Positions 34,959 through 43,896 of a stretch of 64,000 bases of DNA are shown one piece after another. A program made the position numbers and the translations under genes. This DNA is from Desulfobacteraceae bacterium (GTDB taxonomy: Bacteria; Desulfobacterota; Desulfobacteria; Desulfobacterales; Desulfobacteraceae). The stretch spans positions 1 through 64,000 of the forward strand of contig JADGFI010000007.1 in assembly GCA_016743945.1 (NCBI GenBank), read 5' to 3'. Under the pieces are notes generated by a model that was not told the origin of the DNA, ran no database searches, and saw only the letters and a program-made list of their open reading frames with translations. How positions within the stretch are numbered: position 1 is the first letter of the stretch; every line of letters starts with the position of its first letter.

Positions 34959-36128
34959 TCATAGGATCAGCGCCGATACAACAGCCCCGACCAGCACGAC
35001 CCAGAGGATGTCAACTTTAAACCGTAACGCCAGGAAGGCGACGGTGGCCATGAGTACTTGGTAGACACCCCAATGGATGGTCAGAGTGAACTGTATGGTC
35101 ACGGCCAGGAGCAGTCCCACAAAAGAGACCAACGCTCCCCGAAGTCCCCTCTGAAAGAGCGAGTTGCCTTGCAAACGGTCAAAATAAGGAACAACCGCCG
35201 TGAGGATGACCAATGACGGAGTGAAAATGCTTATGGTCCCGACCAGTGCTCCGGGTAGCCCCGCGATGAGATATCCTACAAAGGTGGCAGTGATGACAAT
35301 GGGGCCCGGGGTGACCTGCCCAAGTGCGATGCCGTCCATGAATACCTTACTGTCCATCCAGTTCCTTACCCCCACCACTTCATGAAGCATGAGGGGCACG
35401 GAACCATACCCGCCTCCAAAGGCGAAAAGGTCAACCCTTAACATCAAGGCAGACAGGTCAAAAAGTTTTCGATCCAGATAAAATAGGGTAAGCAATCCCA
35501 CAGCCAGGGCCATAATCATCAGGAGCGGTACCCCCAAATTCTGTAGCAGGGTTCCATTGTCTGCATTCTTCTCCTGCCTGAAATCCAGGTTCTTGTAAAG
35601 GATCAAACCCAGGAGAGCTGAAGTGATGATCGCAACAATGGGACTACCCTGCAAGACAATAAACCCAGCCGCACCAAGACCCAGAACCATATCCTGCCAG
35701 TTTTTTATCGATGTGCGGCCAAAGTTTAAGGTTGCATTTGCCACCATGGCAACCACGATTACCTGTAGACCTTTGAATGCTGAAACCACTGTTGCCAAGT
35801 CATGAATCTCACCGTAAAACGCTGCCAGAGCCACCATCAACAGGAAGGCGGGAAAACCAAATCCCACATATGCGGCCATGGCCCCTAGTGGCCCTCTGGC
35901 GCGTAATCCAACGTAGGCCGCAACCTGCATCGCAGTGGCACCAGGTATGGACTGGCACACGGCGACACCGTGCCTGAAGGACTCTTCCGTGAGCCATTTG
36001 TTTTTCTTTACAGCGAGGTCCCGGATATAGGCCACCATCGCGGGACCACCGAAGCCGGTGAGGCCAAGCCTGAGGAATGCCTGGAAGAGCTTTGGCAGCT
36101 TCTCTCGATGATGGAATTCTACAGGCAT
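34959..36128 (-). CDS. chrA: Chromate transporter family protein (ChrA-like)
   Basis: A 389-residue inner-membrane protein of the long CHR family, with two homologous halves of about six helices each. The first half has the family hallmark FLRLGLTGFGGPAMVAYIRD and QSIPGATAMQVAAYVG. The second half repeats it as LRVDLFAFGGGYGSVPLML and GQVTPGPIVITATFVGY. CHR proteins export chromate or related oxyanions; in a sulfate-reducer a sulfate or other oxyanion role is conceivable. It stands alone among gene remnants, without a chrB regulator, so it may have arrived by transfer. Confidence 0.88.
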   Translation of the reverse strand: MPVEFHHREKLPKLFQAFLRLGLTGFGGPAMVAYIRDLAVKKNKWLTEESFRHGVAVCQSIPGATAMQVAAYVGLRARGPLGAMAAYVGFGFPAFLLMVALAAFYGEIHDLATVVSAFKGLQVIVVAMVANATLNFGRTSIKNWQDMVLGLGAAGFIVLQGSPIVAIITSALLGLILYKNLDFRQEKNADNGTLLQNLGVPLLMIMALAVGLLTLFYLDRKLFDLSALMLRVDLFAFGGGYGSVPLMLHEVVGVRNWMDSKVFMDGIALGQVTPGPIVITATFVGYLIAGLPGALVGTISIFTPSLVILTAVVPYFDRLQGNSLFQRGLRGALVSFVGLLLAVTIQFTLTIHWGVYQVLMATVAFLALRFKVDILWVVLVGAVVSALIL

Positions 36129-36427
36129 GGACGCCCATCACTTTTGGCTATGATTTTAAAAATAGCTATTAGTTGAGGCTCCCTCTTATGATGATTTATC
36201 CTTACTTTTTGAATAATTATTTCAAATCTTTTTTTATGATCGAGCAATTGAATCCTCCCTATTTCTAAATAATAATTGTTCCCATTTACCCCTTATTTTT
36301 TTTGACGTCAACATCTATTGTGTGTCTTTTAGCACTTAAAACAAGAATACAACTATCTGTATATATTTTGCGCAAAATAAAACGATTAAAGGGATAAATT
36401 GAATGTTAAATATGTGCCGAACCTGCT
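36129..36427. other. AT-rich intergenic stretch
   Basis: About 300 bp upstream of chrA, visibly richer in A and T than its surroundings. It should contain the chrA promoter, but I find no gene, strong hairpin or repeat. Confidence 0.5.
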
Positions 36428-36529
36428 ATGAGGATTATGGAATATTTATTCGATGGGTTTTCCTGTTTATATGGTATAATGAACAAAATTTTTTTTTATG
36501 GCTTTCCGGTTATAGAAGAGGGAGCCCGC

Positions 36530-36745
36530 TTAGCTGGAAATTCTGCACTCATTCGGGCTTATGATTTGAAAGTCCCGATGCCGGATCACAACTTGAAATT
36601 GAGGACGCGCGGACAGGAACTTTTGTTCTTCTCGTTAATAGCAAGTTACAATATGAAGGGGAATCATATCCGCCCAAACGCCATCGGGTCCGAAACAACT
36701 TGTCTGGAATACACTATTTTTGTTCATTTTATTTCATTTGCGATT
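36530..36745 (+). pseudogene. Fragment resembling the N-terminal region of Fic-type proteins
   Basis: One frame reads GNSALIRAYDLKVPMPDH. After a shift the next reads TGTFVLLVNSKLQYEGES and KRHRVRNNLSGIHYFC, which recalls conserved N-terminal segments of some Fic/DOC-family proteins. There is no Fic HPFxxGNGR motif, so the AMPylation domain is gone. The reading then runs into a methyltransferase-like fragment in the same frame. The family call is from memory of the motif style and is uncertain; that this is a decayed coding sequence is more secure. Confidence 0.35.
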
Positions 36746-36749
36746 CTAA

Positions 36750-37050
36750 GAATGGTGACATTCAATATTTACCAGACCCAGCATTGAATTCCATTTTGAA
36801 TCGAGTTTTGAGACCTGGAGGAGAACTCATTTTCTGTGAACATGGGAGAACTCCTGATGAGAATATCAATAAGTGGCAGGATAGATTTAATCCAACCTGG
36901 ACAAAAATCAGCGGAGGGTGCAATTTGAATAGACCCATACCAAATCTGATAGAGCAAGGTGGATTCAAAATTGTAAATCTTGATGCAAAATATAATAGTC
37001 CATTTAAAGTGACAGGTTTCAATTATAGAGGGGTTGCTGTTCCGGTTTAA
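36750..37050 (+). pseudogene. SAM-dependent methyltransferase C-terminal fragment
   Basis: The open frame ending at 37050 encodes SILNRVLRPGGELIFCEHGR, KWQDRFNPTWTKISGGCNLN, IPNLIEQGGF and a final FNYRGVAVPV. These match the C-terminal third of class I methyltransferases of the UbiE/type 11 kind (post-motif III RPGGEL). The SAM-binding motif I (GxGxG) region is missing, replaced by the Fic-like fragment. It is therefore a truncated remnant fused in frame to unrelated debris and not a working enzyme. Confidence 0.65.
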
Positions 37051-37378
37051 ATACCCAACATTTATTTCAACCCTGAATTATTGGGAGATTAACAGTCTCT
37101 AAATTCAAATTTTGTTAAGATTTCGACAATTTTTGTTACAAAAATAGCCATGGGATCAAAGGATTGGCGCCAGGGTGGGGCTATTGAACCTGGCATTCTT
37201 ATTGCTTGCATAAATCAGAATATACACCAAGGAGTTGGCCGCCATGATGATCATGGGAATGGTTGTAACGCCAGATAAAAATGGCAAGAGGTATGATCTC
37301 ATACCTTTTTTGATGGTGCCATTTACTGGTATTGCCGTTAATATATGACACAAGTTCAATATGCGGATGGAAATCTGA
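37051..37378. other. Intergenic stretch with a possible membrane-protein remnant
   Basis: About 330 bp without an intact gene. On the minus strand 37302-37156 encodes a short hydrophobic peptide (RSYLLPFLSGVTTIPMIIMA) that could be the C-terminal scrap of a transporter. I cannot assign it. The start of the 37379 gene lies just downstream, with no obvious RBS. Confidence 0.3.
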
Positions 37379-37828
37379 ATGGCCAAATTTAAATATTTTA
37401 AAAAGGCGGTCTTGAATATCGATGGAGATATCACCCTTTCTTCACAAGAGTTTCGCCTGTTATCCCTGATTGATGAGAACAAGGAAATAGGGGTGATAGC
37501 CCGTGAATCGGGAATGGATATCGAAGATTTTAAACGGCATATGGCAAAATTTTATAAAATGGGTCTCATTATACCCGTTGTTAAACGAATAATACAGCGG
37601 TACAGCCCCGATTTTCTACAGGAACTCCTAACGATCCTTACCTATCATGTCGGTCCTGTCGCAAATATCATCATGACCGATATCCTTTCGGACATGAACA
37701 TCAGGGATAAAAAAATACCGGTAGACGATCTTGGTAAGCTGCTTTTTAAAATAACCGATGAAATTTCGGATATAAAGCAGAAAATTGAATTCAACAATAA
37801 GGTGAAAAAATTGTTGTTGCGAACTTGA
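37379..37828 (+). CDS. Winged-helix-like protein with DUF8082-type C-terminal region
   Basis: A 149-residue soluble protein. The N-terminal 65 residues look like a winged helix (LSSQEFRLLSLIDENKEIGV, then a second helix pair ending KMGLI). Residues about 80-145 contain a YHVGPVANIIMTDIL helix, reminiscent of a small helical domain (DUF8082 type) often attached to bacterial kinases and cyclases. It is followed 24 bp later by the zinc-ribbon/Cache/HAMP gene and is probably co-transcribed, so the two may form a signalling pair. There is no catalytic residue set, and its function is unknown. Confidence 0.7.
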   Translation: MAKFKYFKKAVLNIDGDITLSSQEFRLLSLIDENKEIGVIARESGMDIEDFKRHMAKFYKMGLIIPVVKRIIQRYSPDFLQELLTILTYHVGPVANIIMTDILSDMNIRDKKIPVDDLGKLLFKITDEISDIKQKIEFNNKVKKLLLRT

Positions 37829-37852
37829 GAATCAATAAAACATGAGGTTGTT

Positions 37853-39103
37853 ATGATTGTTACCTGCACAAATTGCGAAAAAAAATACACCGTTGATGAA
37901 AAAAAATTTAAACAAAAAACGGTGCAATTTAAATGCAGAGCCTGCAACACAGTGTTCACCGTAGAAAAACCGGTACTAAGTTATGAGAGTGTTGAGTATT
38001 CCGAGGACATATCTGTATCAATGGAAAAGGAAGGGGAAGATCGCATCAAGTTCGGACTTTACCACAAGAGCATTCTTCTCATGCTTTTTGTCAGCCTTGT
38101 CCCGGTGGGATTGTTTTTCGTGGCAACTTACATTGAAACCGGTAATCGGGTAAAAACAAATACCCAAATTCTAATGCAGCAGGCCACCGCAGGTCTTATA
38201 GACCATATTGACGAGTGGGTGGACAAAAACAAACGAATGCTGGAAACAGTTTCCAGGCTTGCCTCGGTTACCTCTTTGGATACAGATGAACAGACAATAG
38301 TCTTGAGAACAATACACGAACAATACCCCTGGATGTATCTTGCTTTTACCCTGGATAAAAACGGGATGAACCTAGCAAGGAATGATGGGAAAGCCTTGAG
38401 GGATTACTCGGACAGGAAGTATTTCAAGGATATAAAAAATGGCAAAGCGTTTTCCTGGCAGACGCTGATCGGAAAAACGTCCAAGAAGCCTGCCCTTGTG
38501 CTGGCGGTGCCCATCATGAGCGGGGGAGAAATGGTCGGTGTGCTCGCCGCCGCAATGACCACAGAAGTCATTTCACAATCGGTTGCAAAATGGTCAAAGG
38601 GCAAAACCGGATTCGCCTTTCTTGTGGACGAAAAAAATAAAGTGATTGCACACCAGGTCAAGGCATATGTGTTAGAAGAGAAAAGCCTTTCCGATCATCC
38701 GGTTTTTTCACTATCCCTCGGGAAAGAATCCGGTTTTGGAGAATTTGTGGACACGGCAGGGGAACATAATATTGCCTCTTTTAAGAAAAATGCAATGGGA
38801 TGGAACATCGTTGTTCAGCAGGGAAAAAGCGAGGCCTATGCAACCTTGAAAAAATTTCAGAGATATATTCTTTTGGTTTTTTCCTTTACCCTAGGAATCG
38901 TAACCCTTATTGCCTGGTTTGCTGCCAGGGGGATCAGCCGGCCGATTCTTGAGATGGCAGATGCCGCAACCCGGATGAGCCTCGGAGATTTTGATGTCCG
39001 GATCAATATCAAATCCAGGGACGAGATTGGGATGCTGGCCAAGTCAATTATCAGAATGCAGACAAGTCTGGCCTATGCCATGAAGCGGTTGAAACAGAAG
39101 TGA
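37853..39103 (+). CDS. Zinc ribbon-Cache-HAMP membrane sensor lacking an output domain
   Basis: A 416-residue protein with an unusual build. An N-terminal MJ0042-type zinc ribbon has four cysteines (CTNCEKKYTV and CRACNTVF). A membrane helix follows at about 72-92, then an extracytoplasmic Cache-type sensor (about 95-330, with FTLDKNGMNLARNDG and DYSDRKYFKDI), a second helix (about 338-360) and a HAMP domain with RPILEMADAATRMSLGDFDV. The sequence ends right after HAMP, without a methyl-accepting, kinase, GGDEF or cyclase domain. It probably signals through a partner, perhaps the preceding wHTH protein. Confidence 0.85.
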   Translation: MIVTCTNCEKKYTVDEKKFKQKTVQFKCRACNTVFTVEKPVLSYESVEYSEDISVSMEKEGEDRIKFGLYHKSILLMLFVSLVPVGLFFVATYIETGNRVKTNTQILMQQATAGLIDHIDEWVDKNKRMLETVSRLASVTSLDTDEQTIVLRTIHEQYPWMYLAFTLDKNGMNLARNDGKALRDYSDRKYFKDIKNGKAFSWQTLIGKTSKKPALVLAVPIMSGGEMVGVLAAAMTTEVISQSVAKWSKGKTGFAFLVDEKNKVIAHQVKAYVLEEKSLSDHPVFSLSLGKESGFGEFVDTAGEHNIASFKKNAMGWNIVVQQGKSEAYATLKKFQRYILLVFSFTLGIVTLIAWFAARGISRPILEMADAATRMSLGDFDVRINIKSRDEIGMLAKSIIRMQTSLAYAMKRLKQK

Positions 39104-39254
39104 ATTTTTCCCCGGTGAGATGAGAGCATAAATTTTAAGTAGAGTACCCAAGCAGTTTTCCCCCTTTTTTACCGGAAGAATGCTTGATTTCCTTTGGGGC
39201 ACAGGTATAATACAAGAAATTCGTAAATGAAATGACTCTAATCGATGAGGAAAT

Positions 39255-40556
39255 ATGAAGATAATCACCACCCACAAAGGTTCTGATTTCGATGCCCTGG
39301 CAAGTCTTGTTGCGGCTACGCTTGTGTATCCCGACGCAAAACCGGTACTGCCCAGTTCAATCAATGCCAATCTCAAGACTTTTTTATCCATTCACAAGGA
39401 TTTGTTTGATTTCTATTCTCCTGCGGAAATTGATTATAATGAAGTGGATACCCTTATTGTTGTGGATACCCATACATGGGAGCGCCTTGACCAACGGATG
39501 GATGTATTGAGAGAGAAACCGGGCCTTGAGATCATTGTCTGGGATCACCATATCAATGGGGACATGGAGGCCGCCGAGAAAAATGTCAGGGAGACAGGGG
39601 CAGCTGTTACCCTGTTGATTCAGGAAATAGAAAAACAACGGAAACTGATAACCCCCATCCAGGCAACTCTTTTTTTGATAGGCCTGTATGAGGATACCGG
39701 CAATCTGTCCTTTCCGTCCACCCTGCCGGAGGATGCCTATGCTGCAGGTTTTTTGCTGGACCGGAAAGCGGATTTGAATATTCTGGCCACCTTTTTAAAA
39801 TCTGCTTATAGCAAGCGCCAAAAAGATATTCTTTTTGAGATGGTTCAGAAGGCGGAGCGGACTGAGTTGGGTGGGTTTTCCTTTAGTTTATCCCAGTTGG
39901 ATATCAGCGGTCGGATCCAGAATCTGGCCATGGTGCTGCAAATGTATCGGGAAATTGTGAACGTGGATGTGGCCTTTGGTATTTTTCGGGATACGGAACA
40001 AGATAAATGCATGGTCATCGGTCGAAGCGGTGTGGATGAAATCAATATCGGTCTGCTCATGCGAAGCATGGGGGGCGGGGGACATCCCGGCGCTGGATCG
40101 GCCTTGTTAAAGGGGGTAAATCCTGAAACCCTAAAGGAAATGATCCTAGAACTGGTGAATGGTAACCAGTATTCCTCGGTCATGTTGTCTGATATTATGT
40201 CCTATCCGGTGGTCACGGTGGACCAGAATACCCTGGTTGAAGAGGTGGCCATGTTGCTAAGGGATATGGGCTGCACCGGCATGCCCGTGGTGGACAAGGA
40301 GGAAAACCTGGTGGGGGTGATTTCCCGGCGGGATTTTAAAAAAATCAGAAAATCAAAACAGATGCAGTCGCCAATCAAGGCCTTTATGAGTCGAAAGCTT
40401 GTGACCATTTCCCATGAGAAAAGTGCCATTGAGGCGGCCAAGCTTATGATCAAACATGATATCGGCAGGATTCCCGTGATGAAGGAGGATAAAATCATCG
40501 GCATCATCACCCGGTCCGATGCCATGCTCTATTTTTATGATCTTTTGCCGGATTAA
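39255..40556 (+). CDS. DHH-family phosphoesterase with two CBS domains
   Basis: A 433-residue soluble protein. The DHH domain shows the metal motifs GSDFDALAS, VVDTHTW and VWDHHINGDM, then the DHHA1 subdomain with MGGGGHPGAGSA. Residues about 310-430 form a CBS pair (DIMSYPVVTVDQNT and FMSRKLVTISHEKS) that should bind adenine nucleotides. The same domain order occurs in long CCA-adding-type proteins, but here the protein ends after CBS with no poly(A)-polymerase domain. NrnA/GdpP-type DHH enzymes degrade pApA, pGpG or c-di-AMP. With a diadenylate cyclase in the same window, a c-di-AMP or nano-RNA phosphodiesterase role is plausible but inferred. Confidence 0.87.
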   Translation: MKIITTHKGSDFDALASLVAATLVYPDAKPVLPSSINANLKTFLSIHKDLFDFYSPAEIDYNEVDTLIVVDTHTWERLDQRMDVLREKPGLEIIVWDHHINGDMEAAEKNVRETGAAVTLLIQEIEKQRKLITPIQATLFLIGLYEDTGNLSFPSTLPEDAYAAGFLLDRKADLNILATFLKSAYSKRQKDILFEMVQKAERTELGGFSFSLSQLDISGRIQNLAMVLQMYREIVNVDVAFGIFRDTEQDKCMVIGRSGVDEINIGLLMRSMGGGGHPGAGSALLKGVNPETLKEMILELVNGNQYSSVMLSDIMSYPVVTVDQNTLVEEVAMLLRDMGCTGMPVVDKEENLVGVISRRDFKKIRKSKQMQSPIKAFMSRKLVTISHEKSAIEAAKLMIKHDIGRIPVMKEDKIIGIITRSDAMLYFYDLLPD

Positions 40557-40579
40557 TGGCCGGGTCGAGCTATCGTTGT

Positions 40580-42229
40580 TTAAAGCTTGAGCAGTTTTTT
40601 TGCCTTTATGGCCAGCTTTTCCCTGAATATTTTTGAATTGTGACGGATATCCACTGGAAAGTCTTGTTCGATAAAAATGTGTTCGATGCCAGCGGTCAGG
40701 GGATTGGATTTGGCCAGGGTTAAAAGCGCTTGGATAAAGGCGCGTTTATTCCCTATTTTTGTATTGGGTTCAATAAAGACTACTGGGATCTGATTGGTTT
40801 TGGGGCCAACCCCTGTCAGGGCGCTTCTGAAAACCTTTTCATGGTTGTTAAAGATGGCTTCAACGGGAATGGGAAACAGCGTTTCCTTTCCCGTGGTCAC
40901 CCGGTGATTTTTTCTGCCGCAGAACCAGATCCTGCCCTTTGAATCTTGCCACCCCAGATCCCCCATGCGGTGCCAGACGGTGCCGTCGCCATCCAGTATT
41001 TTGGCCAGAAGGTCTGATTCCCGGTTGTTAAAATATTGTTTGGTGACCAGATCTGCCTGGACGGTTATTTCTCCCACCTGGTTTTCAGAAACCACCAGGG
41101 TATCGTTCATCTGGGTGATGGGGTCATCACTGATTTTCAAGAGCTTGATGGCGGTATTTTCGATGGGCCGGCCAATACACATGCCAAATCCCTGTTCACT
41201 TAAGCGTTTGGTCTCTGATATAATTTCATGGGAGCCAATGGATATGATGGGAACCGCTTCTGTGGCCCCGTAGGGGGTATGGATCTGGGTTCCTTCTGCG
41301 AGCATGGTTGAAAATTGTTCAATATTGGCGGGACTTACAGGAGCCCCGGCCGATATCACCCGCCGTAGGGAGGGCAGCTTAATCTTGTTTTCTTTGCCGT
41401 ATTTCCCCACCCGGTTGAGGAGAGCTGGGGAGGCAAACATATTGGTTACCCCGTGGTTCTCAATTGCTTCAATAATTTTCACCGGGTTTACCCGGGCCGG
41501 TTTGGTGGGATCCATATCCGGGATCACCGCTGTCATTCCCAATACCGGATCAAACATGGCAAACAAGGGAAAGGTGGGAAGATCAATTTCATCGGGTTCA
41601 ATTTGAAAGTGGTCCTGGATTTGCCGTATCTGGGCATCAAAATTCCCATGGGTGTAGACAACTCCCTTGGCAGGGCCTGTGGAGCCGGTGGTAAATACAA
41701 TGGTGGCTGTTTCATCCCAGGTGGTATGGGCTTTGGGGAAATCTTCCCGGTTAGGGACCATGAGCTGATCAAGGGTATGTCCGCCCCAGAACCATCGTTT
41801 GCCCACAGTTACCCAGTGTTTAACGGTTTTAAAATATTTAGGTTTCAAGGTCCGGAGCAAATGGGCTCGTTCAATGCCGATGAATGCCTTGGGTCTTCCC
41901 TGCTCAAGGCATTGGAGCATCCGGTCAATTCCCATACCCGGATCCACCACAACCGGTACCGCTCCCACTTTGAACATGGCAAACATGGTAATAAAAAATT
42001 CCATACCCGGCGTGATCATTATAATGGTCCGGGTTCCCCGGATAATGCCGATACTTTCCAGCCCAAAGGCAAGGCTGTCGGAAAGTGCATCCAATTGACT
42101 TAAGGTGATCTGGCTGTATAATACCCTTCCATTTTTGTCCCGTCCGTCGGGATAGACCACGGCTCTTTTAAAGGGGTAAAGTTCGGCTGTTCGTTTAAGT
42201 CTCAGTGAAATATTGGTGAATTTTGTCAT
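40580..42229 (-). CDS. oleC: OleC-type acyl-acid adenylating enzyme (beta-lactone synthetase)
   Basis: A 549-residue ANL-superfamily protein. It has the OleC-like P loop FTTGSTGPAKGVVYTHGNF, ASPALLNRVGKYG, the TPYGATEAVPI region and the WFCGRKNHRV hinge. OleC adenylates the 2-alkyl-3-hydroxy acid made by OleA/OleD and closes the beta-lactone that OleB decarboxylates to a cis-olefin. Its ATG overlaps the stop of the unknown membrane-anchored gene, and it is the last gene of the five-gene pfaC-oleA-oleB-X-oleC operon. A plain acyl-CoA ligase is the alternative, but the company of OleA and OleB makes OleC much more likely. Confidence 0.88.
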   Translation of the reverse strand: MTKFTNISLRLKRTAELYPFKRAVVYPDGRDKNGRVLYSQITLSQLDALSDSLAFGLESIGIIRGTRTIIMITPGMEFFITMFAMFKVGAVPVVVDPGMGIDRMLQCLEQGRPKAFIGIERAHLLRTLKPKYFKTVKHWVTVGKRWFWGGHTLDQLMVPNREDFPKAHTTWDETATIVFTTGSTGPAKGVVYTHGNFDAQIRQIQDHFQIEPDEIDLPTFPLFAMFDPVLGMTAVIPDMDPTKPARVNPVKIIEAIENHGVTNMFASPALLNRVGKYGKENKIKLPSLRRVISAGAPVSPANIEQFSTMLAEGTQIHTPYGATEAVPIISIGSHEIISETKRLSEQGFGMCIGRPIENTAIKLLKISDDPITQMNDTLVVSENQVGEITVQADLVTKQYFNNRESDLLAKILDGDGTVWHRMGDLGWQDSKGRIWFCGRKNHRVTTGKETLFPIPVEAIFNNHEKVFRSALTGVGPKTNQIPVVFIEPNTKIGNKRAFIQALLTLAKSNPLTAGIEHIFIEQDFPVDIRHNSKIFREKLAIKAKKLLKL

Positions 42230-42933
42230 AGAAATTTCTTTTTTAATTTATACAGGGTTCCCTGGAAGATGCCTTCTGGCACTTGGGGTGTATGGGCCTT
42301 GATTCTTTGTGTTTGCGCCTGGGCCGCTTTTAAAGCGGCCTGGGCCATGTCGGTCAGTTCTTGTTTTTTTTCTTTGATTTGTGCAAGGCCCTGGGCCTCA
42401 TCTACCTGGAAAAGAACATAGGTTTCTTTAATGGGTTTTTCCAGTTTTGAAAATGCTTTTAAAAGGGCATTTTTTCCCTTTTTCAACACTTTTTTTTCAG
42501 TGTCTGTGATTTTTTTTTGTTCCGGATATTTTTGTGCAATGGCCTCAATCCTTTCGATCTCTTGGTTAAACAGAGAGATTTCCATGTTAAAGTTCACCAG
42601 TCCGGCATAGAGATCTGGAAAGTGATTAAAACTAAATTTGAGCATCTCCTGGGGTAGTTTTACATGGGGAAGCTCAATTTCTTGATAAACGACATTTCCA
42701 GGGCCTTTTGGGGTGAAATAAAGTGTATAGACCAGAAAGGAAGAGGCCCCAATGGCTCCCAAAACCATGAGGAGGATAAAAATTCTTTTTTTTGTGATGA
42801 AGTTTCTTTTCTTCGGAAGGGGGGCCTCTTCAAGGACAGAACCCTCTTGGTCCTTGTCCTTGTCTTTTGGCGCGGGGGCAACGCTAGCCTCTTTTTCATC
42901 TGTGTCTTTTTTTTTTTTTCCAAATCCAAGCAT
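42226..42933 (-). CDS. Unknown membrane-anchored protein in the ole operon
   Basis: A 235-residue protein I do not recognise. A highly charged Lys/Asp/Glu-rich N terminus (about 1-48) precedes a single membrane helix (about 50-70, IFILLMVLGAIGASSFLVYT). A predominantly helical, probably periplasmic domain with several Lys/Gln-rich coiled stretches follows. No enzyme motif, cysteine cluster or lipobox is visible. It sits between oleB (52-bp gap) and oleC (4-bp overlap), where other ole clusters often have oleD, but it is not a dehydrogenase. It might anchor or scaffold the Ole assembly at the membrane; that is inference. Confidence 0.72.
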   Translation of the reverse strand: MLGFGKKKKDTDEKEASVAPAPKDKDKDQEGSVLEEAPLPKKRNFITKKRIFILLMVLGAIGASSFLVYTLYFTPKGPGNVVYQEIELPHVKLPQEMLKFSFNHFPDLYAGLVNFNMEISLFNQEIERIEAIAQKYPEQKKITDTEKKVLKKGKNALLKAFSKLEKPIKETYVLFQVDEAQGLAQIKEKKQELTDMAQAALKAAQAQTQRIKAHTPQVPEGIFQGTLYKLKKKFL

Positions 42934-42984
42934 AGAAGGTTTATTACCTGACCCGGGTTAAAAAGTCAAAAGGGGCATGGCTTT

Positions 42985-43896
42985 TTATGTTAAAAATGAG
43001 CTGATGAGGTCCAGTGTTTCGTCGGGTTTGTCTTCAAACAGATAATGGCCGGCATCTTGAAATACCTGGCAATTTGCCCTGGGAAACCGGTGTCTAAATT
43101 CATTTAAAAATGTCAGGTCAAAGACAAAATCCTTTGCCCCCCAAAGGAAGAGAAGCTTCTCTTGGTTCAATTGTGTCAGGTGTTTGTCCACATGGTCCAC
43201 AAGGGAAAAGCTTTTGTCATTTTTATTTATCGGTATGTCCTGGACAAATTTTAAGGTGGCAATACGGTTTTTCCATGAATTATAGGGGGCAATCAGCCCT
43301 TGTTTAACGGCGGGGGAAAGTTTTGTCGCCGACCCCATATACAGGGCGCATCTTGCAAAGGCATTCAATCCCAGTACCGCCGGAACCCCAAACCAGCTAA
43401 GATATTTGATCAGCCACAACCGAAACGGGAAGGATTTGTCCTCGGGCAGAAGAAAGCCTGCGGTATTGGTGATAACGATTTTGTCAATTCTATCCAGATG
43501 ATCCAGGGCCCAGGCAAGCCCGATCATGCCGCCCCAGTCATGGACGATGAGGGAAATCTTTCCTTCGGGACTTAAGTGCTCGATTAAAATATTCAGGTCG
43601 TTAATTCTTGAGGCCAGGGTATAGTCATAATTTTGGGGGCCTGGTTTGTCGGAAAATCCGCAGCCGATATGGTCCGGGGCAATGGTGCGGAACTTTTTGG
43701 ACAAATGGGTGATCAGGTTCCGATAATAAAAGGACCAGGTGGGGTTGCCGTGGACCATGACCACCGTGGGGCCCTCTCCTTGGTCCACATAGTGAAGGTT
43801 GTGGCCCTTGATGTTTAAAAAATGGGGTTCAAAGGGGTAAAGATCTTGAAAACCTTGTGTCGAAAGTTTTTTTTTATGGCTCTTTTTTTTTACCAT
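42985..43896 (-). CDS. oleB: OleB-type alpha/beta hydrolase (beta-lactone decarboxylase)
   Basis: A 303-residue alpha/beta hydrolase of the haloalkane-dehalogenase-like group. The oxyanion segment is VMVHGNPTWSFYYRNL, the nucleophile Asp sits in VHDWGGMIG, and the catalytic His lies in DAGHYLFEDKPDE. Haloalkane dehalogenases share this layout, but the operon identifies it as OleB, which removes CO2 from the beta-lactone to give a cis-alkene. The start codon overlaps the oleA stop by 7 bp. Confidence 0.87.
   Translation of the reverse strand: MVKKKSHKKKLSTQGFQDLYPFEPHFLNIKGHNLHYVDQGEGPTVVMVHGNPTWSFYYRNLITHLSKKFRTIAPDHIGCGFSDKPGPQNYDYTLASRINDLNILIEHLSPEGKISLIVHDWGGMIGLAWALDHLDRIDKIVITNTAGFLLPEDKSFPFRLWLIKYLSWFGVPAVLGLNAFARCALYMGSATKLSPAVKQGLIAPYNSWKNRIATLKFVQDIPINKNDKSFSLVDHVDKHLTQLNQEKLLFLWGAKDFVFDLTFLNEFRHRFPRANCQVFQDAGHYLFEDKPDETLDLISSFLT

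Noticed and set aside
42985..43896. Haloalkane dehalogenase
   Set aside because: The motifs are shared, but the position between oleA and oleC makes OleB the better call.
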